Positions 41,030-54,620 of a stretch of 64,000 bases of DNA are shown here, piece by piece; the stretch's first letter is position 1, and each line of letters starts with the position of its first letter. Under the pieces are notes generated by a model. That model searched no databases and had not been told where the DNA came from. It saw only the letters and a program-made list of their open reading frames with translations. Both the position numbers and the translations under genes were made by a program. This stretch comes from Archilochus colubris (lineage: Eukaryota > Chordata > Aves > Apodiformes > Trochilidae). The stretch is taken from NCBI GenBank assembly GCA_023079485.1, contig CM041084.1, forward strand, positions 21,666,609 through 21,730,608, in the 5' to 3' direction.

Positions 41030-41190
41030 GCCTCGAGTTGCCAAAGAGTGGGTGTGAGTCCACCTGTGCCTGGTTAGGGCAGGCCCCCTATTACTAGGGG
41101 GCCAATAAAGGTGGGACACACACCCACAGCGAGAAGCTCACCCTGGTGCGAGGCAATGGAGAGGCCAGCAGCTCGTCGAGCCTCAGGAGC
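41030..41190 (+). repeat. Possible LTR-like segment with hairpin and AATAAA
   Basis: This GC-richer island in the intron holds CACCTGTGCCTGGTTAGGGC, then a perfect 9-bp stem (GGCCCCCTA at 41082-41090, TAGGGGGCC at 41095-41103, loop TTAC). AATAAA follows at once at 41104-41109, then GTGGGACACACACCCACAGC. The composition and polyadenylation signal resemble the R/U5 part of an LTR, but I do not recognise the family, see no matching TG...CA ends and no flanking duplication. The borders are approximate. The open frame 41146-41562 to its right has no known domain. Confidence 0.35.
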
Positions 41191-42183
41191 AAGAAAGGCT
41201 CTTCCTGCAACACATGGCAAGCAAAATTTAAGAAATATAGTATAAATAGACATATAATGAACCAGCATCTTCAATACATAATATATATATTGGGTAGTTT
41301 CTATGAAATAAAGGAGGGGGAGTGGGCAGAGGGCAGGAAAACCAGCCAAGTGTACAAACAAAATAATGCAGAAGGAAAAAGGAGAAATAGGAAAGAAAAT
41401 GAAAAGTGGTGCTTTCACTCTGTGTGCCAAAAGTCTCTGGCAGCTGCCTCCAGCAGCAGTGGCCACCTGCCAGGGGGAATCCTGCATGCTCTGCTGGAAG
41501 CATGGAGCTGTCTTAGCAAGGTATGGGCCTTGCACAAACTAAGGGAAGGCACTCCTGCTTAACTATTGCTAATCTCACTGATTCTGGCCACTCCGTGTCT
41601 CAGAGTGGGCTGAATGTGTTTTCTACCAATATTAATGCCTCCACTGTGCTGGAATATCAACATTCGTCCAGCCCACGCTTCCCCTTATAGTGACCTTATT
41701 TCCTTATTTTGTGGTTCCTGTGCATACTTCTGTATTTCTGAGAGATGGAAAGAACCTTCAGAAAATGTGTTTTTAGCCACATGTAGCATTGCTGCTCACA
41801 CCTTAATATTAAACTTATTTTTCTGTAATGTATCACTTTTGAGCATATTTTGTTTCTCATTCAGTCAGTAGGTAGCATTTTGTACATTGCAATTAAAGTT
41901 AATCATCTTCAACCCAGTTCTGGTGGGGCCATTTCTTTCACTCACAATTAGCAGCAATGTTAAACAGGTGCTTTATGTTTGATAGTGCCTTTCCAGCATT
42001 CTAATATTTTTATTGGTCCCTCAATTGAGTTCTTAAAACCAGATTGATTTCTTTCATTTTTCATGGAGCACTGCTTGTTTGTCCATTACTTCCAGAGTTA
42101 TTGCCATTACATCTATTTACTTTCTTAATTTCAGTTCTTATGCATTTTACTCACCCAGAGGGTAGCAGTTTAGTTGTGTTTTG

Positions 42184-42288
42184 GTTTTTATTTTATTTTT
42201 TAAGATTTTTTTATTTTTAAATTTATTTTTATTTTTAAATTTATTTATTTTTTAAATTTTTTTTATTTTTAATTTTTTTTTTATTTTA
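42184..42288. repeat. T/A-rich low-complexity tract
   Basis: About 105 bases of TTTTTATTTT-type sequence with almost no G or C, a decayed simple repeat. Confidence 0.85.
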
Positions 42289-43249
42289 CATTGTGTACAA
42301 GTTTGAAAATGGATGTGTAGACCTAGTGTTTGTGAAACTGGTGCTTTCTCAGATAGTGGCCTGAGCTGTTACTCAGGCTGTAAACAGTAAAGGTTGTTCC
42401 TCTGCCTACTCCTGCTCATGGTCAGTGCTTGCCTGCCTGTGCTGGGGAGGAGCTGAGGCTCCAGCTCCTTCCTCTGGATAAATGAATGTTTTCTTTTGAC
42501 CACTTAAAGACTAAATAAAGCGAGTAAATTGGTTTATGCAAATGTTTTCATTTGAGTTTATGTTCCTTGCATAAAAACTCTAGTCGGAAGAATCTCATAA
42601 TCAGAAGCTACTTATTTGCTGCCAGAAAGGATTTGCAAGAGCTCCCTGCAAAATGTCACTAAATGGAGAGGGAAAAGAAAGCTTATAAAGACTGGACAGA
42701 GTATTTATTTTTTTCCAATGTGGGTTTCCCTGATGAACTGTTTAACTTTGGTCACAAGGCTTGGGGTTTTTATGGTTTAGGGGTTTTTTGGCATTTGAGA
42801 TGGAGAACCTTCATTAAGTCTTTTTATTCCATCTCAGCTGATTACTTAAATCATCATTACCTGCAAATGTCATTTTTCTCACTTGTATCAGGAAATCTGT
42901 GGCGTGTATTAAGAAGAATGTGAAAGATTATTCCTTGGGGAAAATGTTGACTTTTTTGTGTGTGTGGGGGGGAAAAGGAATAAAAAATTAATTAATCTGC
43001 CTGCAAAATACTGTAATTTTAAAATGCCACTGGAATAGGCTGTGGGAGATTCAGCTTTGCTGCTTTATGTGTCTGTCCACGTGTATAGGCCTTGCTTCTT
43101 GCATGGACATATCTTCCATGATGCCTTCAAGATCTTCACTCTGAATGACAGTGCATCAGTGATTGCAAGGCATGGCAGAAACTATAATCCTTCATTGAGA
43201 GTTCTAGATCTCAGATCCTTCTATGAAAGTTCATTACATTTACAACAGT

Positions 43250-43352
43250 AAAAAACCAAAAATGCCTACCAAAAAACCAAAACGCAACCAACCAACCAAC
43301 AAACCCTCCCGAAAATCAAGCTCCCTTCCCCCAGAAAAAACCAACACCCCCC
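43250..43352. repeat. A/C-rich low-complexity tract
   Basis: It contains AACCAACCAACCAAC tetranucleotides and A runs with C clusters. The sequence is simple, with no gene. Confidence 0.8.
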
Positions 43353-43968
43353 AGAGATCCAGGATAATTATTTAAAAAGGTCAAGTTACGTTTAATAAGG
43401 GCCAAGTCAATGTCAAAAAGAAGTACAGATGCATAATGTGAGCCTGTAGGAGCTGGAATTCCCAGATTAACATGCAGTACTGTTAAAATTCAGTTTGTTC
43501 ATCTAAGGAATTAAGCAGTCTTCACTGGGGAAAAAGTCAGTATTTGGAAACATATGTGCACATGTAAGTCCATAGGTGCAGACTTTGAATAGTAAGAGCA
43601 AGGTGCTTTAAAAAAGCTATTTATTATTCACATCAACAGCTATAATCACTTTTTTTTTAAGATCCAACCAGCAGTGCAGTTTAACTTTGAACTTTCAAAA
43701 CTCTGAGTGAACAGTATTAAAATAACTTGATTCATGATTATATTCTGTAGAGAGGATACCAGAGGCAGCTACTGTAATATTAGAGCTAGATATTCAGAGT
43801 TCACTTCTGCATTTCTGTATTTGATGTGGGCACATATCACTGCTTGTCTTGTACAATCAACTACTGCATATGATTTACAGGATTTGTTATGGGGCATATA
43901 CACATGCCTGTTCACTGCTCAGAAATGTATTGTTCTGTACCCAGTCATAAGACGCTTCAATGACAGCT

Positions 43969-44020
43969 CTTTTGTTTTGTTTTGGTTTGGTTTCTTTTGT
44001 TTGTTTTTTGTTTTTTTTTA
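43969..44020. repeat. T/G-rich low-complexity tract
   Basis: TTTTGTTTTGTTTTGG-type sequence ending in a run of T. It may be a remnant poly-A tail in reverse, but no attached retrogene is seen. Confidence 0.75.
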
Positions 44021-47000
44021 TACTTGACTAAATTTATGTATGTACTAGATAAGATGTAAACACCATCATCAAAATTTTGCCCCAGTTTCATAGTTATGTA
44101 CAACATTAATTGGCAAGCTGGTTCAAGTAAAGACATGGAACTATTGCTGGGAGATTGCATGCAGCTCTGAAACAATTCCTACATTAATCAGCTCTAGTTG
44201 ATATCAGTTTTTCAATTGATGTTTTTGCTGGAACACATTCTAAAACAGATTTAGCACATTTGTGTCAAAAGAAATATTCTATCTATATTCTGCTTAGACT
44301 GAACTGGTGAGATGTATTTGATGTTGTTGAGAAAATTCTCAGTTGTAATCGGCAGTAAATCTGCAGCCTGCGTTTGCAGCTCAGATTGTAACATGTTAGG
44401 AAGGGTTGTGAAACTAGATTGGAAAGCATAAGTACAGAGCTTCCTAAAATACACACTTTGATAGCAAAATATTGGTGGGATTTTTACATTAAAATTAGAA
44501 ATTAAATCTGTTTGAATACTATGATCAGAGGGTCTGCTTGAAATGTAAACATGTTTATTAAGCTGTTCTATGTATCTTTTATTTTCAAAGAAAAGTTTTC
44601 ATATTGAGATTTTTATTATTTTAGTAATTTTTGGGAGGTTTCAGAAGTGATCAGAAGGAATTGTTTCTTTGTATTAATTTTCATTTTCTGTGCTAATCAT
44701 TGCATTTGCAGTGGAACTATGGCTTTCTGCAAGGTATGAAAAGCTTTGAACATAGATTTTTTAATTTTTTTATTTTTATTTTTTGTGGGTGTTGTTAAAG
44801 AAGGAGCAAAAGGTATATATTCATGTCACCTATGTTAGACACTAGAAAACCGAGTTTAAATCTTGATATTTTGAGCCCTTGTTGGTGATTACATGAATCT
44901 CCTGGTTATGCATTACAGGTTGACAGGAAAAGAATTTGCAGTGCTCCTTGAATCAGTTGCTTGGGGAATATTGTGGTGCAAATGCTGGCAAAGGTGGGTG
45001 ATGAGTGGACTGGATAATAAGAAATGTCAGTGAGGGAAAGACACTGCTTACTTCTAGATCTTACCTCCAGATGTTGTGCTGGCTGCCCCACTGTGCTGGA
45101 AGGCATTACAGTATAGGGACAGAATATCCAAGGGTGGCCAGAGGTCTGCCAAACAGCAGCCTGAGAGGTGTACCCATCATCTCAGGAGTGGCTGTTGGTC
45201 TGAAGAGGACTGGACTGGAAATTGTCCTGTAGCTATTGAGAACCTGTTTAGAAAATAAAAGCAAAAAGACAAAAGCTCACAAATGTGGTGTACGCAAATA
45301 GTTTGTGCATACCAAATAATAAATACACATCCTGTAAAAGTCACTGAATGCATATTCAGCTGCTTCTAGCTGTCTGAATACTTACCTGACATCCTTACAA
45401 ATCTGTACTACTGCTCTGCCTTGTCAGAAGTCTGTCATTACGTCATCTGCAGCTACATGAATAGACACTGGTATTTCCCTTCAGTGTTCCTAGTATACAC
45501 TTACTTCACTTTAAACACAGTAGAACCTATGTGAAAAAATGTTTTAGTGGGCCCAATCAAGAAAGTTAGTGCTATATACAAAGATTTCAAATTTTAACTT
45601 TAATGATAAATAAATCTTGGCTATCCAGTGCAGCAAAGAGGCCATGTAAGCAAGGCTCATCAATTTTAAGGCAGTGATTTACTCACAAAATAAACAGCAC
45701 TTCTAAAAAGTTATTTTTCTGGGTGTGATGAATTTTGTGGTTACTAATAATCAATAGAAAAATCACCTTTGTATGTGCTTTGGTGCTGACACTGTAATAA
45801 TACCCTATAAAAAAAAACAATTAAAAAAAAGTGTTGAATATGTAAACATGCTGGCTTGTTATTTTGTTAATCTCCTTTACTGAAGATCTGTGTATGGCAT
45901 ACCATGTGGAAAAGGTGTTTTTTATTAGGTGTGTACATATATGTTTTATTGCTTAGCATTATAATAAGTGTATTTCAGTAAACTTCAAAAAATACTGTTG
46001 CAACATTGTGGTTATTTATCTCAGAAGTTAACCTTCCTCTCAACATAAACAAAAAATGGTCTCTGAATTTATTCCCTTGAGGACATGTCTTATTTGAAAA
46101 TAATAACACTTGGTGGAGAAGATTCACCTTTCATTTTGGCTAGATTAATAAATGTGGGCAGCACAGGTTTAGAGCTTTCTTCTTATTGGGGAACAAGTTT
46201 TCATTTTGTGAAATTTTACAAAAAAAGAATACTGACAGCATTGGTTTCTTTATTATATAAAGCATATGTTCCATACAATGATGACTGAAATAGAGTTATA
46301 TCCATATGCAACATGACTTCTAATGGGGAAAGGAAAGTAGAACAAATAAAATTGGATTTTTATTTTGTTTTTCTGTCAGTTTTTTAAAGTTTCTTTTTTT
46401 GACAGCTACCTCCTAGCCTGTGTATCTATTCATAATATTATTTCTTTACCTGAAAGGGTCACTGATGTTGCAGGGGACTGAATTTGATATCTGTTGTGAG
46501 GATCAGCCTTTAAGTTTTTATGTTGATTTATATACATGACAAGTTCCATCGGCAGAGATCATTATAAACAGCAAATCGAGAGAGGTTAAAAAAATTTCTT
46601 TCCTTGGAAGAGGTTTAAACAAGTTTACAGAATGACTTACTAGAGTCTGTGTAACATTCACAGTCAGTAAAACCAAAGGCAGAAAAATGTGGTTAAACTT
46701 GACAAAAAAAATTCTTTGTTTCCCTTGTCTTTTCTTGAACACCCACTCTTTAAGCAGATGATGCTTTTAGGTATGTATGCTTAGAAATATTCCAGGAGAA
46801 AAAATATTTTCAAGGATTTTTTTTTAAATCTGTGAGTCATCTTTAAACTTAAGTAGTAAGCACCTTGAACGTCTTACCTGAAGAGAGTTGCTTATCTAAA
46901 GCTTTTGCCAAAATGTCTGATTGCCATAATATTTTCCTACTGATGCTCAGAGTAGCAGGTTTTAAAGAATAAAATATGGATAAAAAAGTACTTGCAATTT

Positions 47001-47740
47001 TTAGAAACTATTTTTAGCTACAGCAGTTGTAAGCAATACTGTAATACTGGGTAATTAATAAAAAACATCTCAAACTCTCAACACACCAAACCATGACCTC
47101 AAATACAGCAAAATAAGCAGACTTAAAAGATGAGATCAGAGGCAGCCTTTCCTCCTGTGTTCACTCAGGTAAAATTCAGAGCTTGACCTTCCACTTGACT
47201 GGGAGCCCTTCTAGAAATCCTAACGGGCTTCCTGATTGCCTCTTAGGAATTATAACAGCTCAAGTAATTGTAGCACCTTACTCTGAAGAGTTATAAATAT
47301 ATAAAGCATTCTGAGCTGTCTCCTTACAATACAGATTTGGCTGCTCATGTTATATATTATAAAAGTAACTCGTGTTCCATAATTGGTGTGTACTTTCTCA
47401 GTTATGCTTATACTTAATAAGGATGGCAAATGTAAGCATCAGGCATTGGAGAGCCTTAAGAAGATTGATGCTTTTGATTACAGCATACTGTAGGATAAAT
47501 TGTAGGGTTCAAATCTCTTACAGAGTTAAAAAAGATACTAGGTATCTGAAGAAATACAGAGGTGTCAATTTTCTACTTGATGCTTCTAATACATCTTGAT
47601 AAGATCTGCATATTAAGAATGAGGCCTTAAGTACAGTGATTTAGTACCACAATTGTATGCTGCACTTCACAGTGAGTGGAACAAACAATAAAAGTGTGAA
47701 TCCTTGCCTCTGCTCTCAAGGACAGTGAACAAACATGCAA

Positions 47741-47813
47741 GCATTACAGCTGCATGTATTACATGCATTATTATATATTACATATATTATGTACAGCTAC
47801 ATGCATTACAGCT
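47741..47813. repeat. Short direct repeat around AT-rich core
   Basis: GCATTACAGCT occurs at 47741-47751 and again at 47803-47813. Between them are TACATGCATTA, ATTATATATTA and ACATATATTATG strings, with several short inverted pairs. It is likely a decayed simple repeat. Confidence 0.6.
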
Positions 47814-48397
47814 CTCCACAGGCGTGGAGAGGACTTCGTTTTTAAAAGTGACTGAAAAGAGGAAAGGAAGCAGGATAGTAATTGTGAACAGGGAGGTTAA
47901 TTGCAAAGTAAATGAGTTTGCTACAGAAAGTGCTGAGGCTCAGGTCCTCAAAGGCTCTGTGTGTATTGGCAAACAACACCAGGGGATGCGCCAGGTGCTG
48001 GAGCTTCATTGACAAACTGAAACTGTGAGCACTGCTTCTACTATGCCTGATCAAGTAGTACTGTCCCAGACATTCCCAGACTGTCCCAGACATTTTTGGG
48101 GAGGGTTTGGGAACTAGCATAGGGAAGGGAAAGTTACCAGCATGTGATTTCCATTCCAAGAGCGTTTAATAGCCCTGACATGTACTGCTCAGCAAAGGCA
48201 GCTAAAAACCCTTTCTTTTTCTTACCAGGCTCTGAAATCTCTCTCCTCTATAAGGTAGGGAATTTCTCCTTCTTGGGTTCTGCTGCCCTGCAAGGTTGGT
48301 CCTGTATGGCTAGGTGTAGACCATCCCTGACTCAATTGAAATCTAGCTCAAACACCATGTTTGTTTGTTGTGTAAATCTGGAGTAACTCCATGCAGC

Positions 48398-48567
48398 AAG
48401 GCTGCCCAAGGAAGCTGTGGATGCCTCATCCCTAGAAGTGTTCCAGGCCAGGTTGGATGGGGCTTTGAGAAACCTGGTCTAGTGGAAGGTGTCCCTGCCC
48501 AAGCAGGGGGTTAGAACTAGATAACCTTTATGGTCCTTTTCAACTGAATTCTGTTATTCTTTGATTG
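48398..48567 (+). mobile_element. CR1 LINE 3' fragment
   Basis: It begins AAGGCTGCCCAAGGAAGCTG, runs through TTCCAGGCCAGGTTGGATGG, GAAACCTGGTCTAGTGGAAG and GTTAGAACTAGATAACC, and ends AATTCTGTTATTCTTTGATT. This is the typical CR1 3' end in sense orientation to ZNF804B. It is strongly 5'-truncated. Confidence 0.95.
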
Positions 48568-51500
48568 TATTATTACATCCTTAACCAACTTTTGGTTCTT
48601 TTGCTCCTCTTTGTCATTCTTGTAGGCACCAGAAATATTGTGTTGCTGCTTTTTTGGGCAGCAGTATTCACTATCTCTAAGTGTATTTGCTCCATCTCAC
48701 TGTTTCTTGATCTGAGTTTTGTGATGCTGAATGTTGGTCAGGTTCTGGATGTGCTGGAGTCATCCCACAGTTATCAATTAAGTCTGTGCAATGTATTTAC
48801 CCAGAATTTTTAGTTTCAGGCCATCTTTGAGGTAACAGCATGTAATTCAGAGGAACATTTCTGTAAAGCATAGTTGCCTGTGGAAGGAAACAAACTCAAA
48901 GACATGCTGGAATGGGGCATCAGATGTTTTTTGAGGGCATTAGGGTATTACATATATTTTGGGATTTGGGATTACTCAGTAGTTATGTTTAACAGCTGCC
49001 CAAGAACACACAGGTACTCTCCAAAGAGAAATTGTTCTAACATAATGGTCTACATATCTGTGTGTCGCTGTTAACTCAGGACTCTAAGGTGCTAATGAAT
49101 GATTCTCCCTGTATGTCTGAACTGCTGTAGGACTTTCCACTTCTTGCACTTCATCTTGGGCTACATTTTCTATGAGGAGCTGTTTAAGCCTAATAAGATT
49201 TTGTCATTTAGTGCTGATTGTAAATTCTCTGTAGAATAAAATCAATGTTTAGGCAATAGCAGGAGCCTGCAGAGTCAGTTTTGCATCCCAGGCACTGGCA
49301 GAGGGACTATGAAGCTATCTCCATCTTGCACAGGGAGGGGCAGTGGAGCCTTGCTGATGGGTGGCAAATACTCACAAGGCTTGCCCAAGCAATGAAGCTG
49401 TTTCTCCCACCTGAAATAAGGTAGCCTTTTCCAAGCCACTTATGGGAAACAATGCCCATTCCCTGTTGTTCCCTTAGTAACTGGACTGGGAATAGTGGAT
49501 GCCATAAGTCAAATGGTGTTGGGGACAATTGTAAAAACAAAGTGATGTTGATAGTGATACAACCAACAATGCTTAAGCCCATGTCCTGGCTTTGTTTTGT
49601 TGTTAGAATGAGTGTACCCTGGACTCCAACTTCATTAAAGGTATGAAGAAGTGACTTTATCTTGGAGTGTGTTGGGACATACAAAGATTGAAGGGTAGTG
49701 GCTGGATCTCTTTACAGCAGTCTGGTGGGTGGATCAGATGGCAGCTGGATTTCCTTGTAAATGCCATTACAAATCTGTTTTGTGCCCCTGACAGAAGGAT
49801 TCCCAGTAAATGTGATATGCATACGATAGCTGAATGAGAAAAAGCTCAGCTTCATGCAATGAACTTCAAAGATAAAGAGAGGAGAGAGAATATTGTTGAA
49901 TCATAATGAGCTTCTTGGAGTGCTTTCTGTAGGTCCTTCAAGGGTCCTTAAAATTCACAGGGAGAAGAAGTACCTAGTGACTGTCCAGGGTAAAATTTTA
50001 GCTTGTGTAAGTCAATGTATTTAATTGATTGAATCTGCAAGGCCAAGTTTGCCAGTGTGGATCTGGTCCTTAGAATTTATTTAGTAAGTAATCTGGCTAA
50101 AGTTAGTGAATGCTAGTTACTAGGAACTCCAGGGCTGAGTCATTGCTGTGATTCAGTCACAGAATTTCAATTAGAAGGGAAAAACAACATTGCTCCAAGA
50201 GGAAATCATGTATTTTTTTTCTGGACTCTACTGTCTTTTGTGTGCTAATGAAACACAAAAAATGCTGGTTAATCACAAACCATGCTGCTATAGCATAGAT
50301 ATTGATAGAGTAAGTGTTACACCTGTCTTGTTATGAACAGCTCTTCAGTTTGCATGCTTCTCTGTGAGCATGCAGTTTGACCTAAACTTGCTTCCACATT
50401 CCCTATCCTCATAGCAGATAGATGTTCATTAAGAAGGATAATTCTGGGGTCTTTGGGATGATGTTATACTGTATATTTTAGATGTTCATCATAGTAATAT
50501 CAGTGCTATTTGCTTTCAGGATCCATATTTCTGGTTGGAATACATCAAATCTAAGTAAAAGACACATATAAAACCTTTTTATCTTTCCAGTGGAGAAAAA
50601 GCTCCAAGGAAGTCCGTTGCAACTTTTGCTGGCTTAGAAATGCAGAGCACTGGGATTCTGGAATGTGAATTATTGAAATTAATATCCCAGTATATAATAT
50701 TAGTAATATATATTAATATGAATCACTATCCTGTTATTATCTTAATATCTAGATATTAAGAAAATATTCTGTTCTCTGCTATTAAAATTTTTGTGCATGA
50801 GTGAGTGAGTGACTTGGCCAGTTAACATCAGCTGTTGATGTAGTGAAGTGATTCATTTCCCATGGAGAACAACTGTCATTTTAAGATTTCTTTTGAAATC
50901 TAATGCACACTATTTTATTAAAAATGTAAGGTGGATTTTCTGGGTTTGTATGTTTAGCTACCCTGTTAGAGATTTTTTTTTAATCTCTCTTATATTGCAG
51001 CACTGCCATGCTGGTAATTTCCTCTAACAATATGTACCAGAAACTTGCCAACAGTCATTATCTGTAAGGGTGCTTGAGGAGGAATCTGTGTCTATAATGA
51101 CTTCAGTGGGAACCTCCCCTTGGATGAAAAAGGAGGTCTGGCATTTATTTCCACATAAGGTATCCTCTTTTGATGAGAGCAGAGCATCACTCTGCTGTTT
51201 CAGTTCTGCAGTGAGTGCCTATCAGGGATGTGTTTACAGGTGGAGATCTGGGTGGAGGCAGGTTACTGTCTCTAAAGAAATTTTTGAGTTTGGTGCTTTG
51301 CTGGACTAAAGGGCTTCACCTTTGGGTAGTCTTATTCCTTCATGTTCTTGATGCCAACAATAGGCAAGTGAGAGAAGAAGATGTCTTGCTTTATTATCCA
51401 GAGCCAGTAAGTATTTCCATTGTGATGATCTGATGAATTTGGAAAATTACATCTATGGGAAGCCAAAATTTTTGTGAGGCTGCTTCAGTTTCTCCAACTG

Positions 51501-54500
51501 GACTGTATATGATAAGTCTCTGCTGGGCTACCTCCTGATATGTCTACTAGCAGTGCTGTGCAGTGGGCACTGTGGTACCTGCTAGTCACTCCACTCTCTG
51601 CCTCCATCCAAAAGTTCAGGAGGAAACTTGAGAGAGAAAATGGAAGATGGAGCTGTGAAGGACTGGACTGTTCATCCTGCCTTTCTGAAATCCTCTTGGA
51701 GTTCATGATGGTTCAGCAGGCTGGGGGTGAAGCAAAGAACTGTCTTGAGAAGGTGAAGGGGACAGAAAAACAGGGGGAGCTAAATATGAGGAAATATGCA
51801 TGGAAATGGGGAAATGCTGCGTTTATTCATCCACGGGAAAAGGCCTTCAATGTGACAGAAGATTTAAAAGAAAAAACGAAGTAAGAGATTTTGGAAAACA
51901 GAATTGTGGCAATGAGTGTGAGCATATTTTCAGTCTCTCTGTAGCTGGTTAGTGAAATACTCTGCAGCTGTAGCTGGAAAAGGACTCAGCTCTCACTGTG
52001 ATGCTAAGCTTAATGTGAGTGTTTTAGTCCTAGCTCTAGAACAACTGAGGCACAGATACAGGTTGCAAAGGATTTTAGTTAATTTATGTGTAGTTACCTT
52101 GGATGTATGTATGCAGGCAAGGTAATGGAAGAAGGGTTGGTGTTGGTACACAGATAAGTAAGCTGCCAGCATGACTGTTATTCCAGTGTTTTATTGGTCT
52201 GTGTAAACTAGAACGTGTTGCTCTGGTAGCAAATTGAGTGTACTTGCCACAAACTAAAAGCCTGAGAAAATGCAGCTTTTGTCAGGAAAAAAAATGAAGA
52301 GTTCCCCTCTTCAGCTATGGTGCTGAGAATGATTTTGTGTATAGGAGGGAATGAATAAATAGGCTTTTCAGTTGCAGGAGCACAACTTTTCATGGTAGGT
52401 ATGTCCCTAGGAAGCATAGTTTTTTGGCAGGCATATACAATAATTTGTCTGAGGCATTTGTTAATACTGGCACAGAGTCACAGGTGCTCTGGGTGCTTAT
52501 GGCAGCCTGGGGAGAAAAATGCAGCAGCAAGCTGCTGCTTCATCCCCACACCAAGGGCTGGCATTTGCACACAGCAAGAGGTAGGGAATGTACATTATTT
52601 TCCCCTGTAATGCACAGGAATTAATCTGTGCTTTTCCTGGTAGTCTCAAGGAGTTTTACTGAGCTTGGCTCTCACGATTTTCAGCAAAATCTCCTGTGAA
52701 AATGTTTACAGAAAATCCTGTCTCCCATGCAATTACTCTGCCATATGCTGTGGCACATCTTACTCATTCTTTGAACATTTTATACTCCCAGGGGGATTAA
52801 AGAATCAATACTACCATGGAGTAGAAAATTAACACATCAAATTAATTTTGTGTTGTACACAAACAATGATGGGTAATGTCAATTTAGGGCTTGATCCTTC
52901 ATATGCTGAAGTTGAGAAGATTTCTTGGTGTTATTTTGGTTTATGATTGGCACATAAAGGTCTCAATTTTTATCATATTCTATAAAGTAATTCTTGTGTA
53001 AAAATCACTATTAGAATATGTATATCATATTAACAAAAACAACAGAAAAAAAGAATACAGTAGATACTTCTATAAGGAATATAATACCAAATTTCTACCA
53101 AGGTATTTGTTTTTCATGAAGAACAAATGTATTTGTCATCCCATAATTATTTTGTGAAGCAGAAAGTCGGTCAGATAACTCTTAGATCATTATATTATCT
53201 GTGTTACAGAGTGGTAATTGGGTACTGCTGAAAGCTTCTATCAGGTTTGGCTTGGCAATGAACAAGGTTAATGTAAGTGCTCATAAAGCTGAGTTCATTT
53301 AAAGGTATCTTTAAGGTTAAGACATGAAGGTTGAAATACATTTAAAGTAAGTAAAGTTTTGCTTGTGTTTGGAATGTGATCTGATGTATAATTAGGTTTC
53401 TCTTATGGAAAGGCTAGAAGTTGTAATTAAATGTGCAGAATTGTGTCTCTTTAAAGCTTACAAATGTTTACACTTAATATAAGCTGATTTGAAATATTTA
53501 TATGCATGTAATATTGTGGGCATGGAAAATAGTGGATTTTAAGCAAAGAAAATTTTGGATTACTCAGGATATTTGAAGTTATGTGAATTAATCCTCTGGG
53601 TGGCGGCGCTGTTAAAAATGTGAATATAGGCAGTTGGTGTCAAATATTAAAAATAAATATGTAGAGAAATTTATCAGGGGTATTAGACTTAGGCTATGAA
53701 ACACCATCCGTAATAGTGTTTTTAAAGACTGTTATATTTTTGTTAATATACTGTAATTTTTCAAAGCTGAACAATCTCTGTACATTACAGAGGGTTGTTA
53801 ATTAATTTATTTAGAGTTTTTGTGACAAATAATTGAGTGTTTCTGTTTTTCCTTACAGAGCTTTTTTGAAACTTACTCTTTTTATTATTTTCAAAAGTAG
53901 AAAGGATCAAAAAGATGTCAGTCAGGTCAAAATGTAGGCTAGCATCCTTTGGCTGTTTTGCAAATAGTGTTTCTTCAGTATCTCTTGAAGGGAAAACAAT
54001 GTCTTTTTCACATACACAGACTTCCCATGCTAAGTCAGCTTGAATTAAAGTTGCTGAATATTCTATGGCAGAAAGAGCTTTGAACCTAAGTTTGGTTTTA
54101 GCCCTCCTTGCTGAAGCCTGAGGACAGGAGGAGGAACGTGGTAGTGTTTTCACAGAATACTGGAAATCTTGTGGACTGCCTCCCTTTCCCTCTGTTTTAT
54201 GCATTCTTTAGGTAAAACTACATTCCGCAAATGTGGAGAAGCAAAAGACAGAAGAAAGGTGAGAAGGGATGCTTTGCTTGCTTCTATTGTGTCTCCCCAG
54301 TGAGTGATTTTCTCTCACCACTGTGACTGCTCTGGGCAGTGTACACTCACGGGGAGCCAGCTACATGGAGAAGAGCAAAGAGCAGGAGGTGAGGAAAGGG
54401 AGGTAGAAGGAGGCAAAGAAGATACCCTCTCCTTGTGGTCTCCTCTTCCAAGAAGCAGCCTGTGCACACAGGGCTGCGTGAGGCACCAGCAGCAATTGTG

Positions 54501-54620
54501 AAGCCCCTGTATTAATCTTGAAGTGATGCAAGCAAGAGGCAAAGCTTCCTCTGCTTCCTCTTGATGAACTGGTTGTAGAAAGGAAAATGATATTCCTCGA
54601 AGGCAGGGGAGGTCAGTGAT
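48568..54620. other. ZNF804B intron 1, middle part: no exon recognised
   Basis: AT-rich intron with scattered short frames. The longest is a 139-codon minus frame at 54204-53785 without recognisable motif. No interspersed repeat is evident by eye. Confidence 0.6.

Larger units (their letters stand above)
36987..48397. other. ZNF804B intron 1, left part: no exon recognised
   Basis: After the CpG island the DNA is AT-rich. Open frames are below about 155 codons and mostly overlap each other on opposite strands. The longest, 41535-41074 minus and 41146-41562 plus, cover the same DNA and have no known domain. Apart from low-complexity tracts and the possible LTR-like segment, nothing is recognisable. 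Confidence 0.6.

Noticed and set aside
41074..41562. 153-codon minus and 138-codon plus frames as genes
   Set aside because: They cover the same DNA on opposite strands, start in or next to a probable repeat and show no domain.
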